Assembly: GCA_026545765.1 (NCBI GenBank)
Contig: JAIFAC010000306.1
Location: forward strand, 62,001-126,000
Length of the DNA stretch: 64,000 nt
Direction: 5' to 3'
From: Plantago major
Lineage: Eukaryota; Streptophyta; Magnoliopsida; Lamiales; Plantaginaceae
Part shown: positions 21,001 through 36,400 of the stretch, in pieces
How positions within the stretch are numbered: position 1 is the first letter of the stretch
Layout: each line of letters starts with the position of its first letter
Position numbers and translations under genes: made by a program
Notes under the pieces: model-generated
What the model saw: the letters and a program-made list of their open reading frames with translations, nothing else
The model's database searches: none
What the model was told of the DNA's origin: nothing

Positions 21001-24000
21001 GGATAATTACAAATGGAGAAGTCAATTTGTGATTTAAACAACACATCGGAGGGGTAGTAAAATAACGAACGAAAAACTCTACTTGAGAGTTAAACAAAAC
21101 ACAAAAGGAGATGGAGAAACAACAAACGAACAACACGAGAGATAAACAACACATCAAAGGAGTGGGATAATGTCAAACGAAGAAGTCAATATGAGATTTA
21201 AACAATACACAGAAGGAGTGAGAGTATCACAAACGAAGAAGTCTACTTGAGAGTTAAAGCATACACATAAGGAGTGGGATAAACAACAAATGTAAAATAC
21301 TACTCGTGAGTTAAACAACACAATAAAGGAGTGGAATAATTACAAATGGAGAAGTCAATTTGAGATTTAAACAACACATTAGAGGGGTAATAAAATAACG
21401 CACGAAAAACTCTACTTGAGAGTTAAACCACACACATAAGAAGTGGGTTAAACAACAAATGTAAAATTCTACTCAAGAGTTAAACAACAAAATAAAGGAG
21501 TGGGATAATTACAAATGGAGAAGTCAATTTGTGATTTAAACAACACATCGGAGGGGTAGTAAAATAACGAACGAGAACTCTACTTGAGAGTTAAACAAAA
21601 CACAAAAGGAGTTGGAGAAAAAACAAACGAACAACACCAAACGAGAGATAAACAACACATCAATGGAGTGGGATAATGTCAAACGAAGAAGTCAATACGA
21701 GATTTAAACAATACACCGAAGGAGTGAGAGTATCACAAACGAAGAAGTCTACTTGAGAGTTAAAGCACACACATAAGGAGTGGGATAAACAACAAATGTA
21801 AAATTCTACTCGAGAGCTAAACAACGGAATAAATGAGTGGGATAATTACAAATGGAGAAGTCAATTTGAGATTTAAACAACACATTAGAGGGGTAATAAA
21901 ATAACGAACGAAAAACTCTACTTGAGAGTTAAACCACACACATAAGGAGTTGGAGAAACAACAAACGAACAACACCACACGAGAGATAAACAACACATCA
22001 AAGGAGTGGGATAATGTCAAATGAAGAAGTCAATACGAGATTTAAACAATACACAAAAGGAGTGAGAGTATCACAAACGAAGGAGTCTACTTGAGAGTTA
22101 AAGCACACACATAAGGAGTGGGATAAACAACAAATGTAAAATTCTACTCGAGAGCTAAACAACGGAATAAATGAGTGGGATAATTACAAATGGAGAAGTC
22201 AATTTGAGATTTAAACAACACATCGGAGGGGTAGTAAAATAACGAACGAAATACTCTACTTGAGAGTTAAACAAAACACAAAAGGAGTTTGAGAAACAAC
22301 AAACGAACAACACCACACGAGAGATAAACAACACATCAAAGTAGTGGGATAATGTCAAATGAAGAAGTCAATCTGAGATTTAAACAATACCACGGAAGGG
22401 TAGAGAGTATCACGAAGAAGTCTACTTGAGAGTTAAAGCACACACATAAGGAGTGGGATAAACAACAAATGTAAAATTCTACTCAAGAGTTAAACAACAA
22501 AATAAAGGAGTGGGATAATTACAAATGGAGAAGTCAATTTGTGATTTAAACAACACATCGGAGGGGTAGTAAAATAACAAACGAAGATTCTACTTGAGAG
22601 TTAAACAAAACACAAAAGGAGTTTGAGAAACAACAAACGAACAACACCACAGGAGAGATAAACAACACATCAAAGGAGTGGGATAATGTCAAACGAAGAA
22701 GTCAATACGAGATTTAAACAATACACAGAAGGAGTGAAAGTATCACAAACGAAGTAGTCTACTTGAGAGTTAAAGCATACAGATAAGGAGTGGGATAAAC
22801 AACAAATGTAAAATACTATTTTAGAGTTAAACAACACAATAAAGGAGTGGAATAATTACAAATGGAGAAGTCAATTTGAGATTTAAACAACACATTAGAG
22901 GGGTAATAAAATAACGAACGAAAAACTCTACTTGAGAGTTAAACCACACACATAAGAAGTGGGTTAAACAACAAATGTAAAATTCTACTCAAGAGTTAAA
23001 CAACAAAATAAAGGAGTGGGATAATTACAAATGGAGAAGTCAATTTGTGATTTAAACAACACATCGGAGGGGTAGTAAAATAACGAACGAAGAACTCTAC
23101 TTGAGAGTTAAACAAAACACAAAAGGAGTTGGAGAAACAACAAACGAACAACACCACACGAGAGATAAACAACACATCAAAGGAGTGGGATAATGTCAAA
23201 CGAAGAAGTCAATATGAGATTTAAACAATACACAGAAGGAGTGAGAGTATCACAAACGAAGAAGTCTACTTGAGAGTTAAAGCACACACATAAGGAGTGG
23301 GATAAACAACAAATGTAAAATTCTTCTCGAGAGCTAAACAACGGAATAAATGAGTGGGATAATTACAAATGGAGAAGTCAATTTGTGATTTAAGCAACAC
23401 ATCGGAGGGGGTAGTAAAATAACGAACGAAAAACTCTACTTGAGAGTTAAACAAAACATATAAGGAGTTGGAGAAACAACAAACGAACAACACCACACGA
23501 GAGATAAACAACACATCAAAGGAGTGGGATAATGTCAAATGAAGAAGTCAATATGAGATTTAAACAATACACAGAAGGAGTGAGAGTATCACAAACGAAG
23601 AAGTCTACTTGAGAGTTAAAGCACACACATAAGGAGTGGGATAAACAACAAATGTAAAATTCTACTCAAGAGTTAAACAACAAAATAAAGGAGTGGGATA
23701 ATTACAAATGGAGAAGTCAATTTGTGATTTAAACAACACATCGGAGGGGTAGTAAAATAACGAACGAAAAACTCTACTTGAGAGTTAAACAAAACACAAA
23801 AGGAGTTGGAGAAACAACAAAATGAACAACACTACAAGAGAGATAAACAACACATCAAAGGAGTGGGATGATGTCAAACGAAGAAATCAATACGAGATTT
23901 AAACAATACACAGAAGGAGTGAGAGTATCACAAACGAAGAAGTCTACTTGAGAGTTAAAGCACACACATAAGGAGTGGGATAAACAACAAATGTAAAATT

Positions 24001-26400
24001 CTACTCTAGAGATAAACAACTTAATAAATGAGTGGGATAATTACAAATGGAGAAGTCAATTTGTGATTTAAACAACACATCGGAGGGGTAGTAAAATAAC
24101 GAACGAAAAACTCTACTTGAGAGTTAAACAAAACACAAAAGGAGTTGGAGAAACAACAAACGAACAACACCAAACGAGAGATAAACAACACATCAATGGA
24201 GTGGGATAATGTCAAACGAAGAAGTCAATACCAGATTTAAACAATACACAGAAGGAGTGAGAGTATCACAAACGAAGAAGTCTACTTGAGAGTTAAACCA
24301 TACACATATGGAGTGGGATAAACAACAAATGTAAAATACTACTCGTGAGTTAAACAACACCATAAAGGAGTGGAATAATTACAAATGGAGAAGTCAATTT
24401 GAGATTTAAACAACACATTAGAGGGGTAATAAAATAACGAACGAAAAACTCTACTTGAGAGTTAAACCACACACATAAGAAGTGGGTTAAACAACAAATG
24501 TAAAATTCTACTCAAGAGTTAAACAACAAAATAAAGGAGTGGGATAATTACAAATGGAGAAGTCAATTTGTGATTTAAACAACACATCGGAGGGGTAGTA
24601 AAATAACGAGAGAAGAACACAACAAGAGAGTTAAACAAAACACAAAAGGAGTTGGAGAAACAACAAACGAACAACACCACACGAGAGATAAACAACACAT
24701 CAAAGGAGTGGGATAATGTCAAACGAAGAAGTCAATATGAGATTTAAACAATACACAGAAGGAGTGAGAGTATCACAAACGAAGAAGTCTACTTGAGAGT
24801 TAAAGCACACACATAAGGAGTGGGATAAACAACAAATGTAAAATTCTACTCGAGAGCTAAACAACGGAATAAATGAGTGGGATAATTACAAATGGAGAAG
24901 TCAATTTGAGATTTAAACAACACATCGGAGGGGTAGTAAAATAACGAACGAAATACTCTACTTGAGAGTTAAACAAAACACAAAAGGAGTTGGAGAAACA
25001 ACAAACGAACAACACCACATGAGAGATAAACAACACATCAAAGTAGTGGGATAATGTCAAATGAAGAAGTCAATCTGATTTAAACAATACAGAAGGAGTG
25101 AGAGTATCACAAACGAAGAAGTCTACTTGAGAGTTAAAGCACACATATAAGGAGTGGGATAAACAACAAATGTAAAATTCTACTCGAGAGCTAAACAACG
25201 GAATAAATGAGTGGGATAATTACAAATGGAGAAGTCAATTTGAGATTTAAACAACACATTAGAGGGGTAGTAAAATAACGAACGAAAAACTCTACTTGAG
25301 CGTTAAACAAAACACAAAAGGAGTTGGAGAAAAAACAAACGAACAACACCACACGAGAGATTAACAACACATCAAAGGAGTGGGATAATGTCAAATGGAA
25401 GAAATCGATGAGATTTAAACAATACACAAAAGGAGTGAGAGTATCACAAACGAAGAAGTCTACTTGAGAGTTAAAGCACACACATAAGGAGTGGGATAAA
25501 TAACAAATGTAAAATTCTACTCAAGAGTTAAACAACAAAATAAAGGAGTGGGATAATTACAAATGGAGAAGTCAATTTGTGATTTAAACAACACATCGGA
25601 GGGTTAGTAAAATAACGAACGAAGAACTCTACTTGAGAGTTAAACAAAACACAAAAGGAGTTGGAGAAACAACAAACGAACAACACCACACGAGAGATAA
25701 ACAACACATCAAAGGAGTGGGATAATGTCAAACGAAGAAGTCAATACGAGATTTAAACAATACACAGAAGGAGTGAGAGTATCACAAACGAAGAAGTCTA
25801 CTTGAGAGTTAAAGCATACACATAAGGAGTGGGACAAACAACAAATGTAAAATACTATTTGTGAGTTAAACAACACAATAAAGGAGTGGAATAATTACAA
25901 ATGGAGAAGTCAATTTGAGATTTAAACAACACATTAGAGGGGTAATAAAATAACGCACGAAAAACTCTACTTGAGAGTTAAACCACACACATAAGGAGTG
26001 GGTTAAACAACAAATGTAAAATTCTACTCAAGAGTTAAACAACAAAATAAAGGAGTGGGATAATTACAAATGGAGAAGTCAATTTGTGATTTAAACAACA
26101 CATCGGAGGGTTAGTAAAATAACGAACGAAGAACTCTACTTGAGAGTTAAACAAAATACAAAAGGAGTTGGAGAAACAACAAACGAACAACACCACACGA
26201 GAGATAAACAACACATCAAAGGAGTGGGATAATGTCAAATGAAGAAGTCAATATGAGATTTAAACAATACACAGAAGGAGTGAGAGTATCACAAATGAAG
26301 AAGTCTACTTAAGAGTTAAAGCACACACATAAGCAGTGGGATAAACAACAAATGTAAAATTCTACTCGAGAGCTAAACAACGGAATAAATGAGTGGGATA
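15087..26400 (+). repeat. Mostly clean 338/507 bp unit block
   Basis: Long run of well-preserved units. Equivalent points include 15434, 15762, 16098, 16436, 18129, 18467, 18805, 19139, 19477, 22996, 24519, 24857, 25528 and 26035. A short-type stretch lies at about 20440-20930. Units at about 18,900-19,080 join F' and C halves. No gene is seen. Confidence 0.92.
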
Positions 26401-29400
26401 ATTACAAATGGAGAAGTCAATTTCCGATTTAAACAACACATCGGAGGGGTAATAAAATAGCGAAAAAAACTCTACTTGAGAGTTAAACAAAACACAAAAG
26501 GAGTTGGAGAAACAACAAATGAACAACACCACGAGAGATAAACAACACATCAAAGGTGGGATAATGTCAAATGAAGAAGTCAATTTGAGATTTAAACAAT
26601 ACATGGAGGGTGAGAGTATCACAAATGAAGAAGTCTACTTGAGAGTTAAAGCACACATAATGAGTCGTATAAACAACAAATGTAAAATTCTACTCGAGAG
26701 TTAAACAACAGAATAAATGAGTGGGATAATTACAAATGGAGAAGTCAATTTCAGATTTAAACAACACATCGGAGGGTAGTAAAATATGAGCGAATACTCT
26801 ACTTGAGAGTTAAACAAAACACAAAAGGAGTTGGAGAAACAACAAACGAACAACACCACGAGAGATAAACAACACATCAAAGGTGGGATAATGTCAACAA
26901 AGAAATCAATTTGAGATTTAAACAATACATAGAAGGGTGAAAGTATCACAAGCGAAGAAGTCTACTTGTGAGTTAAAACACACATAAGGAGTCGGATAAA
27001 CAAGAAATGTGAAATTCTACTCAAGAGTTAAACAACAAAATAAAGCAGTGGGATAATTACAAATGGAGAAGTCAATTTGAGATTTAAAAAACACATCGGA
27101 GGGGTAGTAAAATAACGAACGAAAAACTCTACTTGAGAGTTAAACAAAACACAAAGGAGTTGGAGAAACAACAAGCGAACAACACCACCACGAGATAAAC
27201 AACACATCAAAGGAGTGGGATAATGTCAAAGCGAAGAAGTCAATCTGAGATTTAAACAATACACAGAAGGAGTGAGAGTATCACAAACGAAGAAGTCTAC
27301 TTGAGAGTTAATGCACACACATAAGGAGTGGGATAAACAACAAATGTAAAATTCTACTCGAGAGTTAAACAACAGAATAAATGAGTGGGATAATTACAAA
27401 TGGAGAAGTCAATTTGAGATTTAAACAACACATCGGAGGTGTTATTATAGTACGATCGAAAAACTCTACTTGAGAGTTAAACCACACAAAAGGAGTTGGA
27501 GAAACAACAAATGAACAACACCACGAGAGATAAACAACACATCAAAGGTGGGATAATGTCAAATGAAGAATCAATTTGAGATTTAAACAATACATTAGAG
27601 GGTAGAGTATCCCAAACGAAGAAGTCTACTTGAGAGTTAAACCACACACATAAGGAGTCGGATAAACAACAAATGTAAAATTCTGCTCGAGAGTTAATCA
27701 TCATAATAAATGAGTGGGATAATTACAAATGGAGAAGTCAATTTGAGATTTAAACAACAAATCGGAGGGGTAAAATAACGAGCGAAAACTCTACTTGAGA
27801 GTTAAACAAAACACAAAGGAGTTGGAGAAACAACAAGCGAACAACACCACGAGAGATAAACAACACATCAAAGGTGGGATAATGTCAAATGAAGAAGTCA
27901 ATCTGAGATTTAAACAATACATTAGAAGGGTAAAGTATCACACACGAAGAAGTCGACTTGAGAGTTAAACAAAACACATAAGGAGAGGGTTAAACAACAA
28001 ATGTAAAATTCTACTCAAGAGTTAAACAACAAAATAAATGAGTGGGATAATAACAAATGGAGAAGTCAATTTGAGATTTAAACAACACATTAGAGGTGTA
28101 ATAAAATAACGCACGAAAAACTCTACTTGAGAGTTAAACAAAACACAAAAGGAGTTGGAGAAACAACAAACGACAACACCACGAGAGATAAACAACACAT
28201 CAAAGGAGTGGGATAATGTCAAACGAAGAAGTCAATATGAGATTTAAACAATACACAGAAGGAGTGAGAGTATCACAAACGAAGAAGTCTACTTGAGAGT
28301 TAAAGCATACACATAAGGAGTGGGATAAACAACAAATGTAAAATACTACTCGTGAGTTAAACAACACAATAAAGGAGTGGAATAATTACAAATGGAGAAG
28401 TCAATTTGAGATTTAAACAACACATTAGAGGGGTAATAAAATAACGAACGAAAAACTCTACTTGAGAGTTAAACCACACACATAAGAAGTGGGTTAAACA
28501 ACAAATGTAAAATTCTACTCAAGAGTTAAACAACAAAATAAAGGAGTGGGATAATTACAAATGGAGAAGTCAATTTGTGATTTAAACAACACATCGGAGG
28601 GGTAGTAAAATAACGAACGAAGAACTCTACTTGAGAGTTAAACAAAACACAAAAGGAGTTGGAGAAACAACAAACGAACAACACCACACGAGAGATAAAC
28701 AACACATCAAAGGAGTGGGATAATGTCAAACGAAGAAGTCAATATGAGATTTAAACAATACACAGAAGGAGTGAGAGTATCACAAACGAAGAAGTCTACT
28801 TGAGAGTTAAACCATACACATATGGAGTGGGATAAACAACAAATGTAAAATACTACTCGTGAGTTAAACAACACCATAAAGGAGTGGAATAATTACAAAT
28901 GGAGAAGTCAATTTGAGATTTAAACAACACATTAGAGGGGTAATAAAATAACGAACGAAAAACTCTACTTGAGAGTTAAACAAAACACAAAAGGAGTTGG
29001 AGAAACAACAAACGAACAACACCACGAGAGATAAACAACACATCAAAGGGTGGGATAATGTCAAATGAAGAAGTCAATAGAGATTTAAACAATACATGGA
29101 GGGTGAGAGTATCACAAACAAAGAAGTCTACTTGAGAGTTAAAGCATACACATAAGGAGTGGGATAAACAACAAATGTAAAATACTGCTCAAGAGTTAAA
29201 CAACGGAATAAATGAGTGGGATAATTACAAATGGAAAGTCGATTTGAGATTTAAACAACACATCGGAGGGTATTAAAATAATGAACGAATAACTCTACTT
29301 GAGAGTTAAACAAAACACATAAGGAGTTGGAGAAAAAACAAACGAACAACACCACACGAGAGATAACCAAAACATCAAAGGTGGGATAATGTCAAATGAA

Positions 29401-31560
29401 GAAGTCAATTTGAGATTTAAACAATACATAGAAGGTGAGAGTATCACAAGCGAAGAAGTCTACTTGAGAGTTAAACCGCACACATAAGGAGTGGGATAAA
29501 CAACAAATGTAAAATTCTACTCGAGAGTTAAGCAACAAAATAAAGGTGGGATAATTACAAATGGAGAAGTCAATTTGAGATTTAAACAACACATCGGAGG
29601 GTAGTAAAATAACGAGCGAAAACTCTACTTGAGAGTTAAACAAAACACAAAGGAGTTGGAGAAACAACAAATGAACAACACCACGAGAGATAAACAACAC
29701 ATCAAAGGAGTGGGATAATGTCAAATGGAAGAAATCGTCTGAGATTTAAACAATACATTAGAGGGTGAGAGTATCACAAGCGAAGAAGTCTACTTGAGAG
29801 TTAAAGCACACACATAAGAGTGGGTTAAACAACAAATGTAAAATTCTACTCAAGAGTTAAACAACAAAATAAATGAGTGGGATAATTACAAATGGAGAAG
29901 TCAATTTGAGATTTAAACAACACATCGGAGGGGTAGTAAAATAACGAACGAAAAACTCTACTTGAGAGTTAAACAAAACACAAAGGAGTTGGAGAAACAA
30001 CAAATGAACAACACCACGAGAGATAAACAACACATCAAAGGTGGGATAATGTCAAATGGAAGAAATCAATCTGAGATTTAAACAATACAGGAAGGTGAGA
30101 GTATCACAAGCGAAGAAGTCTACTTGAGAGTTAAAGCACACACATAGAGTGGGATAAACAACAAATGTAAAATTCTACTCAAAGTTAAACAACAAAATAA
30201 AGGAGTGGGATAATTACAAATGGAAAGTCGATTTGAGATTTAAACAACACATCGGAGGGTAGTAAAATAACGAGCGAAAACTCTACTTGAGAGTTAAACA
30301 AAACACAAAGGAGTTGGAGAAACAACAAGCGAACAACACCACGAGAGATAAACAACACATCAAAGGGTGGGATAATGTCAAATGAAGAAGTCAATCTGAG
30401 ATTTAAACAATACATAGAAAGGGTGAGAGTATCACAAGCGAAGAAGTCTACTTGAGAGTTAAAGCACACATAAGGAGTGGGATAAACAACAAATGTAAAA
30501 TTCTACTCAAGAGCTATCAATGGAATAAATAAGTGGGATAATTACAAATGGAGAAGTCAATTTCAGATTTAAACAACACATCGGAGGGGTAATAAAATAT
30601 GAACGAAAAACTGTACTTGAGAGTTAAACAAAACACAAAAGTAGTGGGAGAAACAACAAGCGAACAACACCACGAGAGATAAACAACACATCAAAGGTGG
30701 GATAATGTCAAAGCGAAGAAGTCAATCTGAGATTTAAACAATACACAAAGGGTAAGAGTATCACAAATGAAGAACTCTACTTGAGAGTTAAACCATACAC
30801 ATAAGGATTCGGATAAACAACAAATGTAAAATTCTACTCGAGAGTTAAACAACAGAATAAATGAGTGGGATAGTTACAAATGGAGAAGTCAATTTCAGAT
30901 TTAAACAACACATCAGAGGGGTAATAAAATAACGAACGAAAAACTCTACTTGTGAGTTAAACAAAACACAAAGGAGTTGGAGAAACAACAAGCGAACAAC
31001 ACCACGAGAGATAAACAACACATCAAAGGTGGGATAATGTCAAATGAAGAAGTCAATCTGAGATTTAAATAATACACAGAAGAGTGAGAGTATCACAAAC
31101 GAAGAAGTCTACTTGAGAGTTAAACCACACACATAAGGAGTGGGATAAACAACAAATGTAAAATTCTACTCGTGAGTTAAACAACACAATAAAGGAGTGG
31201 AATAATTACAAATGGAGAAGTCAATTTGAGATTTAAACAATACATTAGAGGGGTAATAAAATAGCATACGAAAAACTCTACATGAGAGTTAAACCACACA
31301 CATAAGAAGTGGGTTAAACAACAAATGTAAAATTCTAATCAAGAGGTAAACAACAATATAAATGAGTGGGATAATTACAAATGGAAATCAATTTGTGATT
31401 TAAACAACACATCGGAGGGTAGTAAAATAACGAGCGAAGAACTCTACTTGAGAGTTAAACAAAACACAAAGGAGTTGGAGAAACAACAAGCGAACAACAC
31501 CACGAGAAATAAACAACACATCAAAGGAGTGGGATAATGTCAAACGAAGATGTCAATACG
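26401..31560 (+). repeat. Short-type, indel-rich unit block
   Basis: Most units carry the same set of small deletions ('ggagggta', 'ccacgagag', 'aaaggtggg', 'aacgagcg'), so unit length drops below 338. A clean patch interrupts it at about 28,020-29,060. Confidence 0.88.
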
Positions 31561-33420
31561 AGATTTAAACAATACACAAAAGGAGTGAGTATCACAAACG
31601 AAGAAGTCTACTTGAGAGTTAAAGCACACACATAAGGAGTGGGATAAACAACAAATGTAAAATTCTACTCGAGAGCTAAACAACGGAATAAATGAGTGGG
31701 ATAATTACAAATGGAGAAGTCAATTTGAGATTTAAACAACACATCGGAGGGGTAGTAAAATAGCAGCGAAAAACTCTACTTGTGAGTTAAACAAAACACA
31801 AAAGGAGTGGGAGAAACAACAAATGAACAACACCACACGAGAGATAAACAACACATCAAAGGAGTGGGGTAATGTCAAACGAAAAAGTCAATACGAGATA
31901 TAAATAATACACAGAAGGAGTGAGAGTATCACAAACGAAGAAGTCTACTTGAGAGTTAAACCACACACATAAGGAGTGGGATAAACAACAAATGAAAAAT
32001 TCTACTCAAGAGCTAACAACGGAATAAATAAGTGGGATACTTACAAATGGAGAAGTCAATTTCAGATTTAAACAACACATCGGATGTGTAATCAAATAAC
32101 GAACTAAAAACTGTATTTGAGAGTTAAACAAAACACAAAAGTAGTGGGAGAAACAACAAACGAACAACACCACACGAGAGAGAAACAACACATCAAAGGA
32201 GTGGGATAATATCAAACGAAGAAGTCAATTTGAGAATTAAACAAAACATTTTAGGTGTTAGAGTATCACGAACGAAAAACTCTACTTGAGAGTTAAACCA
32301 CACACATAAGGAGTGGGTTAAACAACAAATGTAAAATTCTACTCAAGAGTTAAACAACAAAATAAAGGAGTGGGATAATTACAAATGGAGAAGTCAATTT
32401 GTGATTTAAACAACACATCGGAGGGGTAGTAAAATAACGAACGAAGAACTCTACTTGAGAGTTAAACAAAACACAAAAGGAGTTGGAGAAACAACAAACG
32501 AACAACACCACACGAGAGATAAACAACACATCAATGGTGGGATAATGTCAAACGAAGAAGTCAATACGAGATTCAAACAATACACAAAAGGAGTGAGAGT
32601 ATCACAAACGAAGAAGTCTACTTGAGAGTTAAAGCACACACATAAGGAGTGGGATAAACAACAAATGTAAAATACTACTCGTGAGTTAAACAACACAATA
32701 AAGGAGTGGAATAATTACAAATGGAGAAGTCAATTTGAGATTTAAACAACACATTAGAGGGGTAATAAAATAACGAACGAAAAACTCTACTTGAGAGTTA
32801 AACCACACACATAAGGAGTGGGTTAAACAACAAATGTAAAATTCTACTCAAGAGTTAAACAACAAAATAAAGGAGTGGGATAATTACAAATGGAGAAGTC
32901 AATTTGTGATTTAAACAACACATCGGAGGGGTAGTAAAATAACGAACGAAGAACTCTACTTGAGAGTTAAACAAAACACAAAAGGATTGGAGAAAAAAAA
33001 AACGAACAACACCACACGAGAGATAAACAACACATCAAAGGAGTGGGATAATGTCAAACGAAGAAGTCAATACGAGATTTAAACAATACACAGAAGGAGT
33101 GAGAGTATCACAAACGAAGAAGTCTACTTGAGAGTTAAAGCACACACATAAGGAGTGGGATAAACAACAAATGTAAAATTCTACTCGAGAGCTAAACAAC
33201 GGAATAAATGAGTGGGATAATTACAAATGGAGAAGTCAATTTGAGATTTAAACAACACATCGGAGGGGTAGTAAAATAACGAACGAAATACTCTACTTGA
33301 GAGTTAAACAAAACACAAAAGGAGTTGGAGAAACAACAAACGAACAACTCCATACGAGAGATAAACAACACATCAAAGGAGTGGGATAATGTCAAATGAA
33401 GAAGTCAATACGAGATTTAA
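31561..33420 (+). repeat. Mostly clean unit block
   Basis: Units return to 338/169 bp spacing with 'ggaggggta' and 'ccacacgagag'. One divergent stretch lies at about 31,985-32,280. Confidence 0.88.
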
Positions 33421-36400
33421 ACAATACCTGAAAGGGTGAGAGTATCACAAACGAAGAAGTCTACTTGAGAGTTAAAGCACACACATAAGGAGTGGGATAA
33501 ACAACAAATGTAAAATTCTACTCAAGAGTTAAACAACGGAATAAAGGAGTGGGATAATTACAAATGGAGAAGTCAATTTCAGATTTAAACAACACATCGG
33601 AGGGTAGTAAAATAACGAGCGAAAACTCTACTTGAGAGTTAAACAAAACACAAAGGAGTTGGAGAAACAACAAGCGAACAACACCACGAGAGATAAACAA
33701 CACATCAAAGGTGGGATAATGTCAAATGAAGAAGTCAATCTGAGATTTAAACAATACAGGAAGGGTGAGAGTATCACAAGCGAAGAAGTCTACTTGAGAG
33801 TTAAAGCACACATAAGGAGAGGGATAAACAACAAATGTAAAATTCTACTCAAGAGATAAACAACAAAATAAATGAGTGGGATAATTACAAATGGAGAAGT
33901 CGATTTGAGATTTAAACAACACATCGGAGGGTAGTAAAATATGAGCGAAAAACTCTACTTGAGAGTTAAACAAAACACAAAAGGAGTTGGAGAAACAACA
34001 AACGAGCAACACCACTGTAGAGATAAACAACGCATCAAAGGAGTGGGATAATGTCAAATGAAGAAGTCTATTCGGGATTTAAACAATACACAGAAGGAGT
34101 AAGAGTATCACAAACGAAGAACTGTACTTGAGAGTCAAACCACACACATAAGGATTGGGATAAACAACAAATGTATAATTCTACTCGAGAGTTAAACAAC
34201 GGAATAAATGAGTGGGATAATTACAAATGGAGAAGTCAATTTGAGATTTAAACAACACATAGGAGGGTAGTAAAATATGAGCGAAAAACTCTACTTGAGA
34301 GTTAAACAAAACACAAAGGAGTTGGAGAAACAACAAGCGAACAACACCACGAGAGATAAACAACACATCAAAGGTGGGATAATGTCAACAAAAGAAGTCA
34401 ATCTGAGATTTAAACAATACCTGAAGGGTGAGAGTATCACAAGCGAAAAACTCTACTTGAGAGTTAAACAACATACATAAGGAGTGGGTTAAACAACAAA
34501 TGTTAAATTCTACTCGAGAGCTAAACAACGGAATAAATGAGTGGGATAATTACAAATGGAGAAGTCAATTTGAGATTTAAACAACACATCGGAGGGGTAG
34601 TAAAATAACGAACGAAAAACTCTACTTGAGAGTTAAACAAAACACAAAAGGAGTTGGAGAAACAACAAATGAACAACACCACGAGAGATAAACAACACAT
34701 CAAAGGTGGGATAATGTCAAATGGAAGAAGTCAATTTGAGATTTAAACAATACACGGAAGGGTAGAGTATCACAAACGAAGAAGTCTACTTGAGAGTTAA
34801 AGCACACACATAAGGAGTGGGATAAACAACAAATGTAAAATTCTACTCGAGAGTTAAACAACGGAATAAAAGGTGGGATAATTACAAATGGAGAAGTCAA
34901 TTTGAGATTTAAACAACACATTAGAGAGGTAATAAAATAACGAACGAAAAACTCTACTTGAGAGTTAAGCAAAACATATAAGGAGTTGGAGAAACAACAA
35001 ACGAACAACACCACGAGAGATAAACAACACATCAAAGGTGGGATAATGTCAAATGAAGAAATCAATTTGAGATTTAAACAATACATTAGAGGGTAAGTAT
35101 CACAAACGAAGAAGTCTACTTGAGAGTTAAACCACACACATAAGGAGTGGGATAAACAACAAATGTAAAATTCTACTCAAGAGTTAAACAACAAAATAAA
35201 GAGTGGGATAGTTACAAATGGCGAAGTCGATTTGTGATTTAAACAACACATCGGAGGGTAGTAAAATAACAGCGAAAACTCTACTTGAGAGTTAAACAAA
35301 ACACAAAAGGAGTTGGAGAAAAAACAAACGAACAACACGAGAGATAAACAACACATCAAAGGTGGGATAATGTCAAATGGAAGAAGTCAATCTGAGATTT
35401 AAAAAATACACAGAAGGAGTAAGAGTATCACAAACGAAGAACTCTACTTGAGCGTTAAACCACACACATAAGGAGTGGGATAAACAACAAATGTAAAATT
35501 CTACTCGAGAGCTAAACAACGGAATAAATGAGTGGGATAATTACAAATGGAGAAGTCAATTTGTGATTTAAAAAACATATCGGAGGGGTAGTAAAATAAC
35601 GAACGAAAAACTCTACTTGAGAGTTAAACAAAACACAAAAGGAGTTGGAGAAACAACGAACGAACAACACCACACGAGAGATAAACAACACATCAAAGGA
35701 GTGGGATAATGTCAAATGAAGAAGTCTATTCGAGATTTAAACAATACATAGAAGGAGTGAGAGTATCACAAACGAAGAAGTCTACTTGAGAGTTAAAGCA
35801 CACACATAAGGAGTGGGATAAACAACAAATGTAAAATTCTACTCGAGAGCTAAACAACGGAATAAATGAGTGGGATAATTACAAATGGAGAAGTCAATTT
35901 GAGATTTAAACAACACATCGGAGGGGTAGTAAAATAACGAACGAGAACTCTACTTGAGAGTTAAACAAAACACAAAGGAGTTGGAGAAACAACAAGCGAA
36001 CAACACCACGAGAGATAAACAACACATCAAAGGTGGGATAATGTCAAATGAAGAAGTCAATTTGAGATTTAAACAATACATAGAAGGGTGAGTATCACAA
36101 ACGAAGAAGTCTACTTGAGAGTTAAAGCACACACATAAGGAGTGGGATAAACAACAAATGTAAAATTCTACTCAAGAGTTAAACAACAAAATAAAGGAGT
36201 GGGATAATTACAAATGGAGAAGTCAATTTGTGATTTAATCAACACATCGGAGGGGTAATAAAATAGCGAAAAACTCTACTTGAGAGTTAAACAAAACACA
36301 AAGGAGTTGGAGAAACAACAAGCGAACAACACCACGAGAGATAAACAACACATCAAAGGTGGGATAATGTCAAATGAAGAAGTCAATCTGAGATTTAAAC

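Noticed and set aside
24601..24640. Scrambled patch in a B subrepeat ('gagagaagaacacaacaag')
   Set aside because: A single divergent stretch of about 25 bases in an otherwise normal unit. It is too short to tell mutation from consensus error and shows no consistent substitution type.
34700..35137. Longest satellite open frame (145 codons, minus strand)
   Set aside because: It forms where small deletions happen to join two repeat frames. It contains the same repeat translation twice and nothing else.
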